Part shown: positions 33,757 through 46,956 of the stretch, one piece after another
Numbering within the stretch: the stretch's first letter is position 1
Layout: every line of letters starts with the position of its first letter
NCBI RefSeq assembly: GCF_003286085.1
Contig: NW_020825546.1
Coordinates: forward strand, 43,714 to 107,713
Length of the DNA: 64,000 nucleotides
DNA from: Drosophila persimilis
Taxonomy: Eukaryota; Arthropoda; Insecta; Diptera; Drosophilidae
Direction: 5' to 3'
Notes under the pieces: generated by a model
What the model saw: only the letters and a program-made list of their open reading frames with translations
What the model was told of the DNA's origin: nothing
Databases searched by the model: none
Program-made: the position numbers and the translations under genes

Positions 33757-34711
33757 GGGAACGGCTCAGACCGTTGAGGCATGCCTTTGCATGATCGACG
33801 ATGGCTTTCCTTGCAAAGCAGTCCTTGGACAAAAGGTCCGGGCAATGCCGAAGATTGTGACTGTCGCTACAGTGAGGGCAGCGAGTGTGTTCGGCAACCG
33901 CAGTCTTGGCGTGGAAACTGTTGCCCTTGTATGTTACGTTGCCAACTGACTTCTTCGGGTGCCTTTGATTGACAGGCTGCGGCACAGGTGTCCGCGTCGT
34001 GGAGTGGCCTCGATTTTCGAACACATCGATGCTGACGAGACGGTCGTTGAGAAATGATTGTAGCTGAGAAAATGTGGCAAGTTCGGCAGAGCTACCGAGA
34101 TGGAGCTCCCAAGCTTGCAGTGTCGTGCTTGACAGTCTGGTAGTGAGATGATGAGCCATCCAATGCTGAACATCTAGATTCTTGAAAGCATTGAGACAAA
34201 CCGTCGCAACATTAAGCATATGTTTTATATCAGCAGACTGCTCCTTTGTCAACTGTGGCAAGTCATACAAACCGTTCATACGGTACATAAGCTGCAGCCG
34301 TTTGTTGTCGTATCGCTTGAGGACGAGACTCCAAGCTGTTGCATAGTTAGTTCTCGCAAGCGCCATCTGCTGAATATCCTCGTCGCGATCCGAGGGAAGA
34401 GCTTGCTTCAGGAAATGAAACCTTTGGACGTCGGACAGTTTCTGGTTGTTATGGATGAGTTAAACAAATGCAACGTGAAATGCCGGCCAATCCACAAACT
34501 TGCCTGTAAATGTCGGTACAGGTAGCTTGGGCAATTGCACTGATGATACAGATGGATTTGCTGGCTCTGGATTCTGCTGTACCGGTGGTGCTCTTGGACA
34601 TACATTTTCGTAGGCCTCTGATATGATGCTGAATGCCGTTGTATAGTCTTCATCAAAGCGAAAGGCCACTTCGCTGGACACATAACTATGCGTACTTGGA
34701 CATCGAAGTAT
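33632..34711 (-). pseudogene. gag: BEL-b gag (E3)
   Basis: Same Gag as E1 but with the later segment: CPHCSDSHNLRHC followed by the second Cys-rich block (CLNGLSRSHALSKC, CTSKRNCTQC), giving two zinc knuckles. The in-frame stop after DAFV/VAFV (about 34460) is shared with E1. The end shifts out of frame into the 32410-33756 frame. Confidence 0.8.
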
Positions 34712-35049
34712 TGTTGGAATACGCCTATTCCCACATTCAAATAATAACATTAAATAATATTATCGATATGTTAGGTATTATTATTATGAGTTAGTCTGGT
34801 CACACTTGAAGTGGCGATGCTCTCTCTTCTTTTGTGATCTCAAGTGTGTGGACCGGTGTTGCAGCAAAAAGTAATCAAGAAATACATAAATAATCTTTAA
34901 AGAAAAACATAACTTGGTACTGTCTTCCGTTTACTAATTGTCATAGCCAGTCTACCAATAGGTTATGGGCCCAGTCCACGCCAATTTAAATAAATTAAAT
35001 TAATAACAAATAGTTGTGAAATTAGTTCCGCGTGCGTTCTTGTGTAGTT

Positions 35050-36162
35050 ATACCCGATACTCAAAATGAGTATTGGGGTATATTAGATTTGTGGTAAAAG
35101 TGGATGTGTGTAACGTCCAGAAGGAATCGTTTCCGACCCCATAAAGTATATATATTCTTGATCAGCATCAATAGCCGAGTCGATTGAGCCATGTCTGTCT
35201 GTCCGTCTGTCCGTCTGTCCGTCCGTCCGTCTGTCCGTCCCCTTCAGCGCCTAATGCTCAAAGACTATAAGAGCTAGAGCAACGATGTTTTGGATCCAGA
35301 CTTCTGTGATATGTCACTGCTACAAAAATATTTCAAAACTTTGCCCCGCCCACTTCCGCCCCCACAAAGGGCGAAAATCTGTGGCATCCACAATTTCGAC
35401 GATACGAGAAAACCAAAAACGCAGAATCGTAGAGAATGACCACATCTTTTAGACTGCAGAATCTGAATTGGATCGTATTATTATTATAGCCAGCATCAAG
35501 AAAACAATTTCATTTTTTCTCGCCCTGTCTCTCTCTAACACACACGTAGCATAGGCGGCTTTGCTTAGAGTAAAACATTAGCGCCTAGATCTCAGAGACT
35601 ATAAAAGCTAGAGCAACCAAATTTGGTATCCACACTCCTAATATATCAGACCGAGACGAGTTTGTTTCAAAATTTCGCCACACCCCCTTCCGCCCCCGCA
35701 AAGGATGCAAATCTGGGGATATTCACAAATCTCAAAGACTATTAACGCTAGAGTAACCAAATTTGGAATCCGCACTTCTCTTAGATCTCACTATAAAACG
35801 TGTATCTCAAAATTTCGCCCCACCCCCTTCCGCCCACACAAAGGACGAAAATCTGTTGCATCCACAATATTGCAGATTCGAGAAAACTAAAAACGGAGAA
35901 TCATAGATAACGACCATATCTATCAGATTGCTGAATCTGGATCAGATCAGATAATTTTTGTAGCCAAAAGGAACAAATCAATTTGCAGTGGCTACGCAGC
36001 GCGTGACATCACGCTCAGACTGATTTTCTGTCTCTCTCGCACGCACTCTTTGTCGTGTCGTTTAATATTAGCGGCGTCTGCCGGAGGAAAGCCATACTGA
36101 CTTAGTATCGGGTATAACTGTAGAGTTGCGGTGTCCGCAGCAACTCACAACGTTCCCCCTCG
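35050..36162 (+). mobile_element. ISY/DINE-1-type element, copy 4, in the copia leader
   Basis: Complete 5' palindrome and 3' hairpin/CTCG end. Copia A shows the empty site: a run of eight T before GTAGTG (13328-13335). Here two T precede and nine T follow the element, fitting insertion at TT. Copy 5 is identical in placement, so insertion preceded the tandem duplication. Confidence 0.88.
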
Positions 36163-36208
36163 TTTTTTTTTGTAGTGTGTGTGTGTATAATATATACATA
36201 CATAGAAA

Positions 36209-37672
36209 ATGGAAAGAAATAAGCAACATATTAAGCCTTTTTGTGGCGAGAAATATTCTATATGGAAATTTAGAATCAGAGCTTTGTTTGCTGAATTAGA
36301 GGTGCTCCAAGTAGTCGATAACATAATGCCTAACGAAGTAGATGATAATTGGAAAAAGGCAGAGCGATGTGCAAAGAGCATTTTAATTCAATATTTAGGC
36401 GACGCATTTCTAAACTTCGCGGCAGGCGACATTTCGGCACGTGATATTCTGAAGAATTTAGACGCCATATATGAGCGTAGAAGCCTTGCGTCGCAATTAG
36501 CTGCACGTAAACGTTTAATAACACTCAAACTCTCAAGTGAAATGACACTTTCGAGTCATTTTGTTATTTTTGATGAAACAGTGAGTGAGTTGTTAGGGGC
36601 GGGCGCTAAAATGGATGAGATGGACAAAGTGGCACATTTGCTGCAGACTCTACCTTCAACCTATAATGGTGTCATCACGGCAATCGAAACTTTGTCAGAT
36701 GAAACTCTATCATTAGCGTTTGTAAAAAAATAAATTGTTCGACTACGAGACCAAATTAAGAAATGAAAGTACTGATACAAGTAGTAAAGTCATGAAGGCA
36801 GTTGTAAGAAATAATAACAATTTTAATAATCGTAAAACGTTTGGATCTAGAAACACACGGCAAAAGATATTATTTAAGGGAAAAGCTAGAAGTAATATTA
36901 AATGCCATCACTGTGGCAAAGAAGGGCACATGAAAAAAGACTGTTACCAGTTTATAAGGTTAAATCAAAACAAAGAAAATTATAAACATAATAAACAAGC
37001 TCAGCTTGCAGCATCGGGCCACGGGTTCGCATTTATGATGCGGAAAATGAAAAAGAGTGATCAAATAAATAATGAACTCGGTTTTATACTCGATTCTGGT
37101 GCAACGGATCATTTGATCAATGATGACTCTCTGTACGCCGATTGCATCGAATTGGAGCAGCCAATTAAAATCGCTGTGGCAAAAGAAGGCGAGTTTTTAT
37201 ATGCCACTAAGCGTGGAATTGTGCGGCTGCACAATGGACACAATATCACACTGGAGGATGTGCTCTACTGCAAGGAGGCAGCAGGAAACCTCATGTCTGT
37301 CAAGCGTCTGCAACAGGCAGGGATGTCAATTAAGTTTGACTGTGGTGGTGTCTCCATATCAAAAAATGGAGTAATTGTTGTTAAACATACAGGTATGTTG
37401 GATATACCTGTAGTCAAATTCCAAGCATACAGTGTAGATGCTGTGTAGATGATAATAATTTATTTAATGACAGTAATCTTCTTGTTAATTTAAAAATATC
37501 AGATGAAGTTTGTGAGTCATGTTTAAATGGGAAACAGGCTAGGTTGCCATTTAAGCAATCTAAAGATAAAAGTTATATAAAACGACCCTTGTTTGTAATA
37601 CATTCAGATGTATGTGGCCCCATTAAACCAGTTACACTAGACGATAAAAATTATTTTGTGATCTTCGTAGAT
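36209..37672 (+). pseudogene. gag-pol: Copia-like gag and start of pol (B1)
   Basis: Same Gag as element A with the full zinc knuckle CHHCGKEGHMKKDC and intact LDSGATDHLI. A one-base A insertion at about 36724-36731 shifts the frame at VKK. A ~69-bp deletion near 37440 (GTAGATGCTGTG) removes most of the integrase HHCC region and again breaks the frame. Both faults are shared with B2. Confidence 0.88.
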
Positions 37673-38794
37673 GAGTCGCTCGTTGTATACTGCCAGGAGT
37701 TACCGGAACGAGCGCTATGGGAGGCTGCGTGAGGCTGTGTTGCCACCTGAGCAGGAGTTGGGAAGTGCAGAAGTGTATGGTGATACACTTTGACCACACT
37801 GCGTGCAGTTCCTTTTACTGGTACATTTTGAAAGTGCATGGGAACGGCTCAGACCGTTGAGGCATGCCTTTGCATGATCGACGATGGCTTTCCTTGCAAA
37901 GCAGTCCTTGGACAAAAGGTCCGGGCAATGCCGAAGATTGTGACTGTCGCTACAGTGAGGGCAGCGAGTGTGTTCGGCAACCGCAGTCTTGGCGTGGAAA
38001 CTGTTGCCCTTGTATGTTACGTTGCCAACTGACTTCTTCGGGTGCCTTTGATTGACAGGCTGCGGCACAGGTGTCCGCGTCGTGGAGTGGCCTCGATTTT
38101 CGAACACATCGATGCTGACGAGACGGTCGTTGAGAAATGATTGTAGCTGAGAAAATGTGGCAAGTTCGGCAGAGCTACCGAGATGGAGCTCCCAAGCTTG
38201 CAGTATCGTGCTTGACAGTCTGGAAGTGAGATGATGAGCCATCCAATGTTGAACATCTAGATTCTTGAAAGCATTGAGACAAACCGTCGCAACATTAAGC
38301 ATATGTTTTATATCAGCAGACTGCTCCTTTGTCAACTGTGGCAAGTCATACAAACCGTTCATATGGTACATAAACTGCAGCCGTTTGTTGTCGTATCGCT
38401 TGAGGACGAGACTCCAAGCTGTTGCATAGTTAGTTCTCGCAAGCGCCATCTGCTGAATATCCTCGTCGCGATCCGAGGGAAGAGCTTGCTTCAGGAAATG
38501 AAACCTTTGGACGTCGGACAGTTTCTGGTTGTTATGGATGAGTTAAACAAATGCAACGTGAAATGCCGGCCAATCCACAAACTTGCCTGTAAATGTCGGT
38601 ACAGGTAGCTTGGGCAATTGCACTGATGATACAGATGGATTTGCTGGCTCTGGATTCTGCTGTACCGGTGGTGCTCTTGGACATACATTTTCGTAGGCCT
38701 CTGATATGATGCTGAATGCCGTTGTATAGTCTTCATCAAAGCGAAAGGCCACTTCGCTGGACACATAACTATGCGTACTTGGACATCGAAGTAT
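37673..38794 (-). pseudogene. gag: BEL-b gag piece in tandem unit 2
   Basis: Copy of 33590-34711 with a few substitutions (for example MYHMNGL for MYRMNGL). It contains the DUF1759 block and both zinc knuckles, and the same stop. It ends at the copia LTR at 38795. Confidence 0.85.
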
Positions 38795-39132
38795 TGTTGG
38801 AATACGCCTATTCCCACATTCAAATAATAACATTAAATAATATTATCGATATGTTAGGTATTATTATTATGAGTTAGTCTGGTCACACTTGAAGTGGCGA
38901 TGCTCTCTCTTCTTTTGTGATCTCAAGTGTGTGGACCGGTGTTGCAGCAAAAAGTAATCAAGAAATACATAAATAATCTTTAAAGAAAAACATAACTTGG
39001 TACTGTCTTCCGTTTACTAATTGTCATAGCCAGTCTACCAATAGGTTATGGGCCCAGTCCACGCCAATTTAAATAAATTAAATTAATAACAAATAGTTGT
39101 GAAATTAGTTCCGCGTGCGTTCTTGTGTAGTT

Positions 39133-40253
39133 ATACCCGATACTCAAAATGAGTATTGGGGTATATTAGATTTGTGGTAAAAGTGGATGTGTGTAACGTC
39201 CAGAAGGAATCGTTTCCGACCCCATAAAGTATATATATTCTTGATCAGCATCAATAGCCGAGTCGATTGAGCCATGTCTGTCTGTCCGTCTGTCCGTCTG
39301 TCCGTCTGTCCGTCCGTCCGTCTGTCCGTCCCCTTCAGCGCCTAATGCTCAAAGACTATAAGAGCTAGAGCAACGATGTTTTGGATCCAGACTTCTGTGA
39401 TATGTCACTGCTACAAAAATATTTCAAAACTTTGCCCCGCCCACTTCCGCCCCCACAAAGGGCGAAAATCTGTGGCATCCACAATTTCGACGATACGAGA
39501 AAACCAAAAACGCAGAATCGTAGAGAATGACCACATCTTTTAGACTGCAGAATCTGAATTGGATCGTATTATTATTATAGCCAGCATCAAGAAAACAATT
39601 TCATTTTTTCTCGCCCTGTCTCTCTCTAACACACACGTAGCATAGGCGGCTTTGCTTAGAGTAAAACATTAGCGCCTAGATCTCAGAGACTATAAAAGCT
39701 AGAGCAACCAAATTTGGTATCCACACTCCTAATATATCAGACCGAGACGAGTTTGTTTCAAAATTTCGCCACACCCCCTTCCGCCCCCGCAAAGGATGCA
39801 AATCTGGGGATATTCACAAATCTCAAAGACTATTAACGCTAGAGTAACCAAATTTGGAATCCGCACTTCTCTTAGATCTCACTATAAAACGTGTATCTCA
39901 AAATTTCGCCCCACCCCCTTCCGCCCACACAAAGGACGAAAATCTGTTGCATCCACAATATTGCAGATTCGAGAAAACTAAAAACGGAGAATCATAGATA
40001 ACGACCATATCTATCAGATTGCTGAATCTGGATCAGATCAGATAATTTTTGTAGCCAAAAGGAACAAATCAATTTGCAGTGGCTACGCAGCGCGTGACAT
40101 CACGCTCAGACTGATTTTCTGTCTCTCTCGCACGCACTCTTTGTCGTGTCGTTTAATATTAGCGGCGTCTGCCGGAGGAAAGCCATACTGACTTAGTATC
40201 GGGTATAACTGTAGAGTTGCGGTGTCCGCAGCAACTCACAACGTTCCCCCTCG
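39133..40253 (+). mobile_element. ISY/DINE-1-type element, copy 5, in the copia leader
   Basis: Duplicate of copy 4 produced by the 4.08-kb tandem duplication, with one additional CTGTCCGT-type unit. Confidence 0.9.
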
Positions 40254-40299
40254 TTTTTTTTTGTAGTGTGTGTGTGTATAATATATACATACATAGAAA

Positions 40300-43200
40300 A
40301 TGGAAAGAAATAAGCAACATATTAAGCCTTTTTGTGGCGAGAAATATTCTATATGGAAATTTAGAATCAGAGCTTTGTTTGCTGAATTAGAGGTGCTCCA
40401 AGTAGTCGATAACATAATGCCTAACGAAGTAGATGATAATTGGAAAAAGGCAGAGCGATGTGCAAAGAGCATTTTAATTCAATATTTAGGCGACGCATTT
40501 CTAAACTTCGCGGCAGGCGACATTTCGGCACGTGATATTCTGAAGAATTTAGACGCCATATATGAGCGTAGAAGCCTTGCGTCGCAATTAGCTGCACGTA
40601 AACGTTTAATAACACTCAAACTCTCAAGTGAAATGACACTTTCGAGTCATTTTGTTATTTTTGATGAAACAGTGAGTGAGTTGTTAGGGGCGGGCGCTAA
40701 AATGGATGAGATGGACAAAGTGGCACATTTGCTGCAGACTCTACCTTCAACCTATAATGGTGTCATCACGGCAATCGAAACTTTGTCAGATGAAACTCTA
40801 TCATTAGCGTTTGTAAAAAAATAAATTGTTCGACTACGAGACCAAATTAAGAAATGAAAGTACTGATACAAGTAGTAAAGTCATGAAGGCAGTTGTAAGA
40901 AATAATAACAATTTTAATAATCGTAAAACGTTTGGATCTAGAAACACACGGCAAAAGATATTATTTAAGGGAAAAGCTAGAAGTAATATTAAATGCCATC
41001 ACTGTGGCAAAGAAGGGCACATGAAAAAAGACTGTTACCAGTTTATAAGGTTAAATCAAAACAAAGAAAATTATAAACATAATAAACAAGCTCAGCTTGC
41101 AGCATCGGGCCACGGGTTCGCATTTATGATGCGGAAAATGAAAAAGAGTGATCAAATAAATAATGAACTCGGTTTTATACTCGATTCTGGTGCAACGGAT
41201 CATTTGATCAATGATGACTCTCTGTACGCCGATTGCATCGAATTGGAGCAGCCAATTAAAATCGCTGTGGCAAAAGAAGGCGAGTTTTTATATGCCACTA
41301 AGCGTGGAATTGTGCGGCTGCACAATGGACACAATATCACACTGGAGGATGTGCTCTACTGCAAGGAGGCAGCAGGAAACCTCATGTCTGTCAAGCGTCT
41401 GCAACAGGCAGGGATGTCAATTAAGTTTGACTGTGGTGGTGTCTCCATATCAAAAAATGGAGTAATTGTTGTTAAACATACAGGTATGTTGGATATACCT
41501 GTAGTCAAATTCCAAGCATACAGTGTAGATGCTGTGTAGATGATAATAATTTATTTAATGACAGTAATCTTCTTGTTAATTTAAAAATATCAGATGAAGT
41601 TTGTGAGTCATGTTTAAATGGGAAACAGGCTAGGTTGCCATTTAAGCAATCTAAAGATAAAAGTTATATAAAACGACCCTTGTTTGTAATACATTCAGAT
41701 GTATGTGGCCCCATTAAACCAGTTACACTAGACGATAAAAATTATTTTGTGATCTTCGTAGATCAATTTACACATTATTGTGTAACCTATTTGTTAAAAT
41801 ATAAATCAGATGTATTCAATGTATTTAAAGATTTTGTAGCAAAGAGCGAGGCTCATTTTAATTTCAAGATTGTCAATTTGTACATTGACAACGGTAGAGA
41901 ATACTTGTCGAATGAAATGCGTGAGTTCTGCGTTAATAAAGGAATAAGTTATCATTTGACAGTGCCACATACACCTCAGTTGAATGGTGTTTCGGAGCGA
42001 ATGATAAGAACCATTACAGAGAAAGCTCGTGCTATGGTAAATGGTGCAAAATTAGACAAAAGTTTTTGGGGTGAAGCTGTGCTAACTGCAACATATCTAA
42101 TCAACAGAATTCCAAGCAAAGCACTTGGTGATTGTAAAATGACCCCATATGAGCTGTGGCACAATAGAAAGCCCAATTTAAAATTTTTAAGAGTGTTCGG
42201 TTCAACCGTGTATGTGCACAACAAAATTAAAAAAGGTAAATTTGATGAAAAATCATTCAAAGCTATCTTGATAGGGTATGAACAAAATGGACTGAAATTG
42301 TGGGATGTCATTAAAGGAAAAGTTATTGTTGCAAGAGATGTTGTCGTAGACGAGACTAATATGCTTTATTCTAGAGAAGTAAAATTTGAAACAGATTTCC
42401 CGAAAGAGAGTAAGGAAAGAAGTCAACAAGAATTCCTGAATGAGAGTAAGGAATCTGATCAGCTTAATTTCCCGAATGATAGAACGGAATGTGGAATCCT
42501 GAATGAGAGTAAGGAATGTGATCAGTTTAATTTCCCGAATGAAAGTACGGAATGTGGAATCCTGAATGAGAGTAAGGAATGTGATCAGTTTTATCTCCCG
42601 AATGATAGTACGGAATGTGGAATCCTGAATGAGAGTAAGGAATGTGATCAGTTTAATTTCCCGAATGAAAGTACGGAATGTGAAATCCTGAATGAAAGTA
42701 AGGAATGCGAAAAGCTGAATTTTCCGAATGAAAGTAGGAAAAGAAAAACTGATTTCCTGAATGATAGTAAGGAATTATATATCCCGAATGAGAGTAAGGA
42801 TTGTGAAAAAGCTGATCAGCCAGATAATTGTCGTGAAGAAAATAAGGATACTAATATAATTAGTAGAAAAAGTGAGAGGTTAAAGTCTAAGCCGAAGGTG
42901 TCTTATAAAGAACATGATAAAAGCTTTAACAAATTTATATTAAATGCCCATATAATGTTTGATGAAGTTCCAAATTCTTTTGATGAAATAAATTTTAGGA
43001 ATGATAAATCTGATTGGGAGGAGGCAATAAATACAGAGTTAAATGCCCATGAAATTAATAACACCTGGACAATTATAAAGAAGCCAGAAAACAAAAATAT
43101 TGTAGACAGTAGATGGGTATTTTCCATTAAATATAATGAACTAGGAGTCCCAATAAAATACAAAGCTAGACTGGTTGCAAGAGGATTTACTCAAAAGTAC

Positions 43201-44516
43201 CAAGTAGACTATGAAGAAACATTTGCTGCCGTTGCTAGAATTGCCAGTTTTAGGTTCGTACTATCATTGGCAGTCCAGTTTAATTTGAAAGTCCATCAGA
43301 TGGATGTTAAAACAGCTTTCCTCAATGGTACATTAAGTGAGGAGATATATATGCGGCCTCCTCAGGGCGTATTATGCGGTGCTGGGCATGTATGCAAACT
43401 GAACAAAGCCATTTATGGGCTCAAACAAGCAGCTAGATGCTGGTTTCATGTATTTGAGCAAGCATTGAAAGAATTCGATTTTGTAAACTCTCCCGTGGAT
43501 CGTTGCATATATATTCTTGATAGAGGTGACATAAAGAAAAACATATATGTATTATTATATGTTGATGATGTAGTAATAGCGACAAGGGATATGGATAGAA
43601 TGAATAATTTCAAAAATTATTTAAACGAAAGATTTAGAATGACTGACTTAAATGAGATAAAACATTTTATCGGTATCAGAGTAGAAATGTTTGAAGACAA
43701 AATATATTTGAGTCAAGCTGCATATGTAAAAAGAATTTTAAATAAATTTAACATGGATAGTTGCAATTCAGTCAGTACTCCATTACTAAATAAACTAAAT
43801 TATGAGTTACTTAACTCAGGTGAACACTGCAATGCTCCATGTCGAAACCTTATTGGCTGTTTAATGTACATAATGCTGTGTACACGACCAGATTTAGCTA
43901 CCGCTGTAAATATCTTGAGTAGATATAGTAGCAAGAACAATGCTGAGTTATGGCAATGTTTAAAAAGGGTTATTAGATATTTAAAGGGAACTATTGATAT
44001 GAAGCTTATATTTAAAAAGAATACATCATTTGAAAATACATTAGTTGGCTATGTAGACTCCGATTGGGGTAGTAATGAGATTGATAGAAAAAGTACAACG
44101 GGTTATTTGTTTAAAATGTTCGATTCCAATTTAATTTGTTGGAATACAAAAAGACAGAATTCAGTGGCAGCTTCATCAACTGAAGCTGAATATATTTGGC
44201 CCTATTTGAAGCTGTAAGAGAAGCTTTATGGCTAAAGTCTCTTCTAAATACTATTAATCTTAAACTCGACAGACCCATTAAAATTTATGAAGACAACCAA
44301 GGCTGTATTAGCATTGCAAATAATCCCTCATGTCATAAAAGAGCAAAGCATATTGATATAAAATATCATTTTTCAAGAGAACAGATAGAAACTAATGAGA
44401 TTTCTCTTGAGTATATTAATACAGACAACCAACTTGCTGACATCTTCACGAAGCCACTACCTGCTGGAAGATTTGCGGAACTGCGGAACAAATTAGGACT
44501 ACTACAAGAAGAATGA
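40300..44516 (+). pseudogene. gag-pol: Copia-like gag-pol polyprotein (B2), frameshifted
   Basis: Gag with intact zinc knuckle and protease motif. A one-base shift lies at about 40815-40822, a ~69-bp loss in integrase near 41530, and a two-base insertion in RNase H at about 44195. Between them an 860-codon frame (41635-44217) covers integrase core, the repeat linker, reverse transcriptase (YVDDVVIAT) and most of RNase H. The rest continues at 44196-44516. The linker has two more 21-residue units than element A. Confidence 0.9.
42400..42830 (+). repeat. In-frame 63-bp repeats in the copia integrase-RT linker
   Basis: Units of about 21 residues of the type FPNESTECGILNESKECDQF. Element A (about 15540-15850) has two units fewer, so this is a variable-number repeat within an open frame. 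Confidence 0.85.
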
Positions 44517-45102
44517 TTCCAATTTAATGAAAACATGAACATGAAGCTTTATTAACGAATTTATTACATTAATTCATATTTAATTTTTTTTTTTGATTTG
44601 AACCAAAAGAACCAATGAATTGTTAAAGTAATTTAATTTTATGTTAATCTAATTTTAAAGTGATCTGATCGGGTTTTTCTGGGTTTTCCCCGTATCCTTA
44701 GAGCAAATGCTAGATCACATAACACTTCCCAGAATGCACACCAACCACATTAGAATAACAATTGAATGTTACCTTTTTGATTTAAGGATGAAAACTTTTT
44801 TATATTTTTTATTTTTATGATTTTGATAATTAATGTTATTTTTGAGGGGGGCGTGTTGGAATACCCCTATTCCCACATTCAAATAATAACATTAAATAAT
44901 ATTATCGATATGTTAGGTATTATTATTATGAGTTAGTCTGGTCACACTTGAAGTGTCGACGCTCTCTCTTCTTTTGTGATCTCAAGTGTGTGGACCGGTG
45001 TTGCAGCAAAAAGTAATCAAGAAATACATAAATAATCTTTAAAGAAAAACATAACTTGGTACTTTCTTCCGTTTACTAATTGTCATAGCCAGTCTACCAA
45101 TA

Positions 45103-46620
45103 AAATTCATTAAAAAATGTCATCTTCAATGAAGAAACGATACTGAGAAAGCATCGTTTAAAATTAATAACTTTTGACCTACTAAATTTAGTTGATACCA
45201 TAACCCTCTTAAAAGTAAACATTTTCAATACAAAAATTTTAAATAAAAACGAAATAGAGGACATTTATAAGCATGAAAAACATCCTGTTGAACTGTCTGA
45301 TCTGCTGGACATTGCAACGGTTAAAATAATTCGAAATGCAGATTTAATAATCATTTACATAAAATATCCTCAAATTAAAGATATTTGCAAGTTTTACCAT
45401 GCAAGAGCCATCTCACAAAATGATGGAATGTTAGTTATAAGTGAAAAAGTTTGTGAATGTAAGGATAAATACTATTTAATGAATTATTTTAAAAGTGAAA
45501 CTTTTAACAATTACGCACAAATAAATTTAAAGAATACCTGTTTCACCAATTTACTTAATGGCTTTAAAGCCAACTGCACTAAAAAAAAGGGAAAAAAACA
45601 AAGAAATAGACATCATTCAGGATGGTGCCATATTAGTTTCAGGCAAAAATATCGTAGACAATACTACTTTGTTAGGATCGTATCTCCTTATATTCAACAA
45701 CACAATTGTAATAAATAATATAACATACATAAATGATAAGGGTAAAATTCTAAGATATATATCGCATCATAGATATAGCGATTTTGAATTAGTTGATTAT
45801 ATACAATCGAATGATAAGCAATTTTCTTTTGATAATGTTAATATTTTAAATCCCCTTATAACATTAGGTAATACGGCCAGACCATTAACAACATTATTTT
45901 TAATCATTTTGATATTATTAATGTTATTTTACTTCGGCTATAAATTAACCAAATTTGTACTTATTAAATCAATAAGAATACCGTCAGAAGAAATAGTGGA
46001 AAGCAACATTCAAATACTGTCAGAAGAAATTAGAGTTCTATCAGAACTTCAAAATGTATCGGGACGAAACATTTAAGAATGGGGGGAGGTAACGTACCCA
46101 ATTCTATTGAGCTCTTATACGAGTTGTAAACAATCTTTGGCTTTCCAAAACGAAAACAATTTCAGTCTTGGGCCTCCGCCTAATTGATTTCTAAGATGTA
46201 CAATCGCAATGGCTCCCGCCACAATCCCAATCTTTGACACTCGCCTAAATGGAAAACCAATGTTTGCCCACACCCGGCTTCTCATAAAAAATCTCACACC
46301 CGGCTTTCTGCAGATCCTGCACTTTAGGCATTTTACAGTTCTCTCTTTGGATGACGAAATCCAATACTCGGGATGGCGAAATCAATTTAAATGTTTATAG
46401 AAAAACTATTCCCGAAAGGGATCAACGATGCAAAGATCAGAAAGCTCAAGTCAGTCTTGATCCAGCAGCGACACCGCAAAGTCTAGCTAAAAATTAAGAT
46501 CGCGCAATCCCTTTGCCCGGAATTCCTTTGTGACGCTCAACTTAAATCTATATCAGTGAAGTTCGAAGTAAAATAAAAACTTTTTAAAAACACAATCCGC
46601 TACCGCAGTTATTTAATTTG
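45103..46620 (+). mobile_element. env: Second copy of the gypsy env 3' part and 3' LTR
   Basis: Near-identical to 18111-19620, including the AAATT flank (45103-45107), the A-run frameshift, the transmembrane segment and the stop at 46074-46076. The LTR (about 46091-46620) keeps nine bases at its start that the first copy has lost. Confidence 0.9.
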
Positions 46621-46956
46621 TATGCAAACTGAACAAAGCCATTTATGGGCTCAAACAAGCAGCTAGATGCTGGTTTCATGTATTTGAGCAAGCATTGAAC
46701 GAATTCGATTTTGTAAACTCTCCCGTGGATCGTTGCATATATATTCTTGATAGAGGTGACATAAAGAAAAACATATATGTATTATTATATGTTGATGATG
46801 TAGTAATAGCGACAAGGGATATGGATAGAATGAATAATTTCAAAAATTATTTAAACGAAAGATTTAGAATGACTGACTTAAATGAGATAAAACATTTTAT
46901 CGGTATCAGAGTAGAAATGTTTGAAGACAAAATATATTTGAGTCAAGCTGCATATA
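46621..46956 (+). pseudogene. pol: Copia-like RT piece, tandem partial duplicate
   Basis: A ~336-bp repeat of the RT region (contains YVDDVVIAT) that ends at GCATAT and is followed at once by a second start of the same region (46957). This extra piece is absent from the first copy of the block and explains the shift in offset from 26993 to 27351. Confidence 0.85.

Larger units (their letters stand above)
31760..34711 (-). mobile_element. BEL-b copy E3, minus strand, RT deleted, cut by copia
   Basis: Starts within the integrase zinc region, continues through RNase H, then at about 32912 jumps directly to the protease-RT boundary, removing most of reverse transcriptase. It keeps the late-gag segment missing from E1. 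It ends at 34711, where a copia LTR is inserted in the gag leader. A ~31-bp deletion lies near 32281. Confidence 0.87.
33590..37672. repeat. Tandem duplication, unit 1 (4083 bp)
   Basis: Contains the BEL-b gag piece, copia LTR, leader with ISY copy 4 and copia gag up to early integrase. It repeats at 37673-41763. Both breakpoints fall at AGAT (33586-33589, 37669-37672, 41760-41763), a 4-base microhomology between BEL-b and copia sequence. Confidence 0.93.
34712..37672 (+). mobile_element. Copia-like element B1, 3'-truncated by the tandem duplication
   Basis: A 249-bp subtype 2 LTR (34712-34960), a primer site, ISY copy 4 in the leader, then gag to early integrase. It ends in the middle of integrase at the duplication junction. 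Confidence 0.92.
37673..41763. repeat. Tandem duplication, unit 2 (4091 bp)
   Basis: Near-identical to 33590-37672. The eight-base length difference is one extra CTGTCCGT-type unit in the ISY repeat (about 39285-39330). Confidence 0.93.
38795..45102 (+). mobile_element. Copia-like element B2, hybrid of two insertions
   Basis: The 5' LTR (38795-39043) is subtype 2 (ACGCC, GTGGCGATGC) and lies in BEL-b gag. The 3' LTR (44854-45102) is subtype 1 (ACCCC, GTGTCGACGC, GTACTTTC) and lies in gypsy env with the AAATT flank of element A. LTRs of one insertion start identical, so this is a recombinant. Markers switch between 44099 and 44251. Confidence 0.9.

Noticed and set aside
27743..34711. Three independent BEL-b insertions
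   Set aside because: Copies share inactivating changes and lack target duplications or complete LTRs between them, so tandem duplication and rearrangement explain them better.
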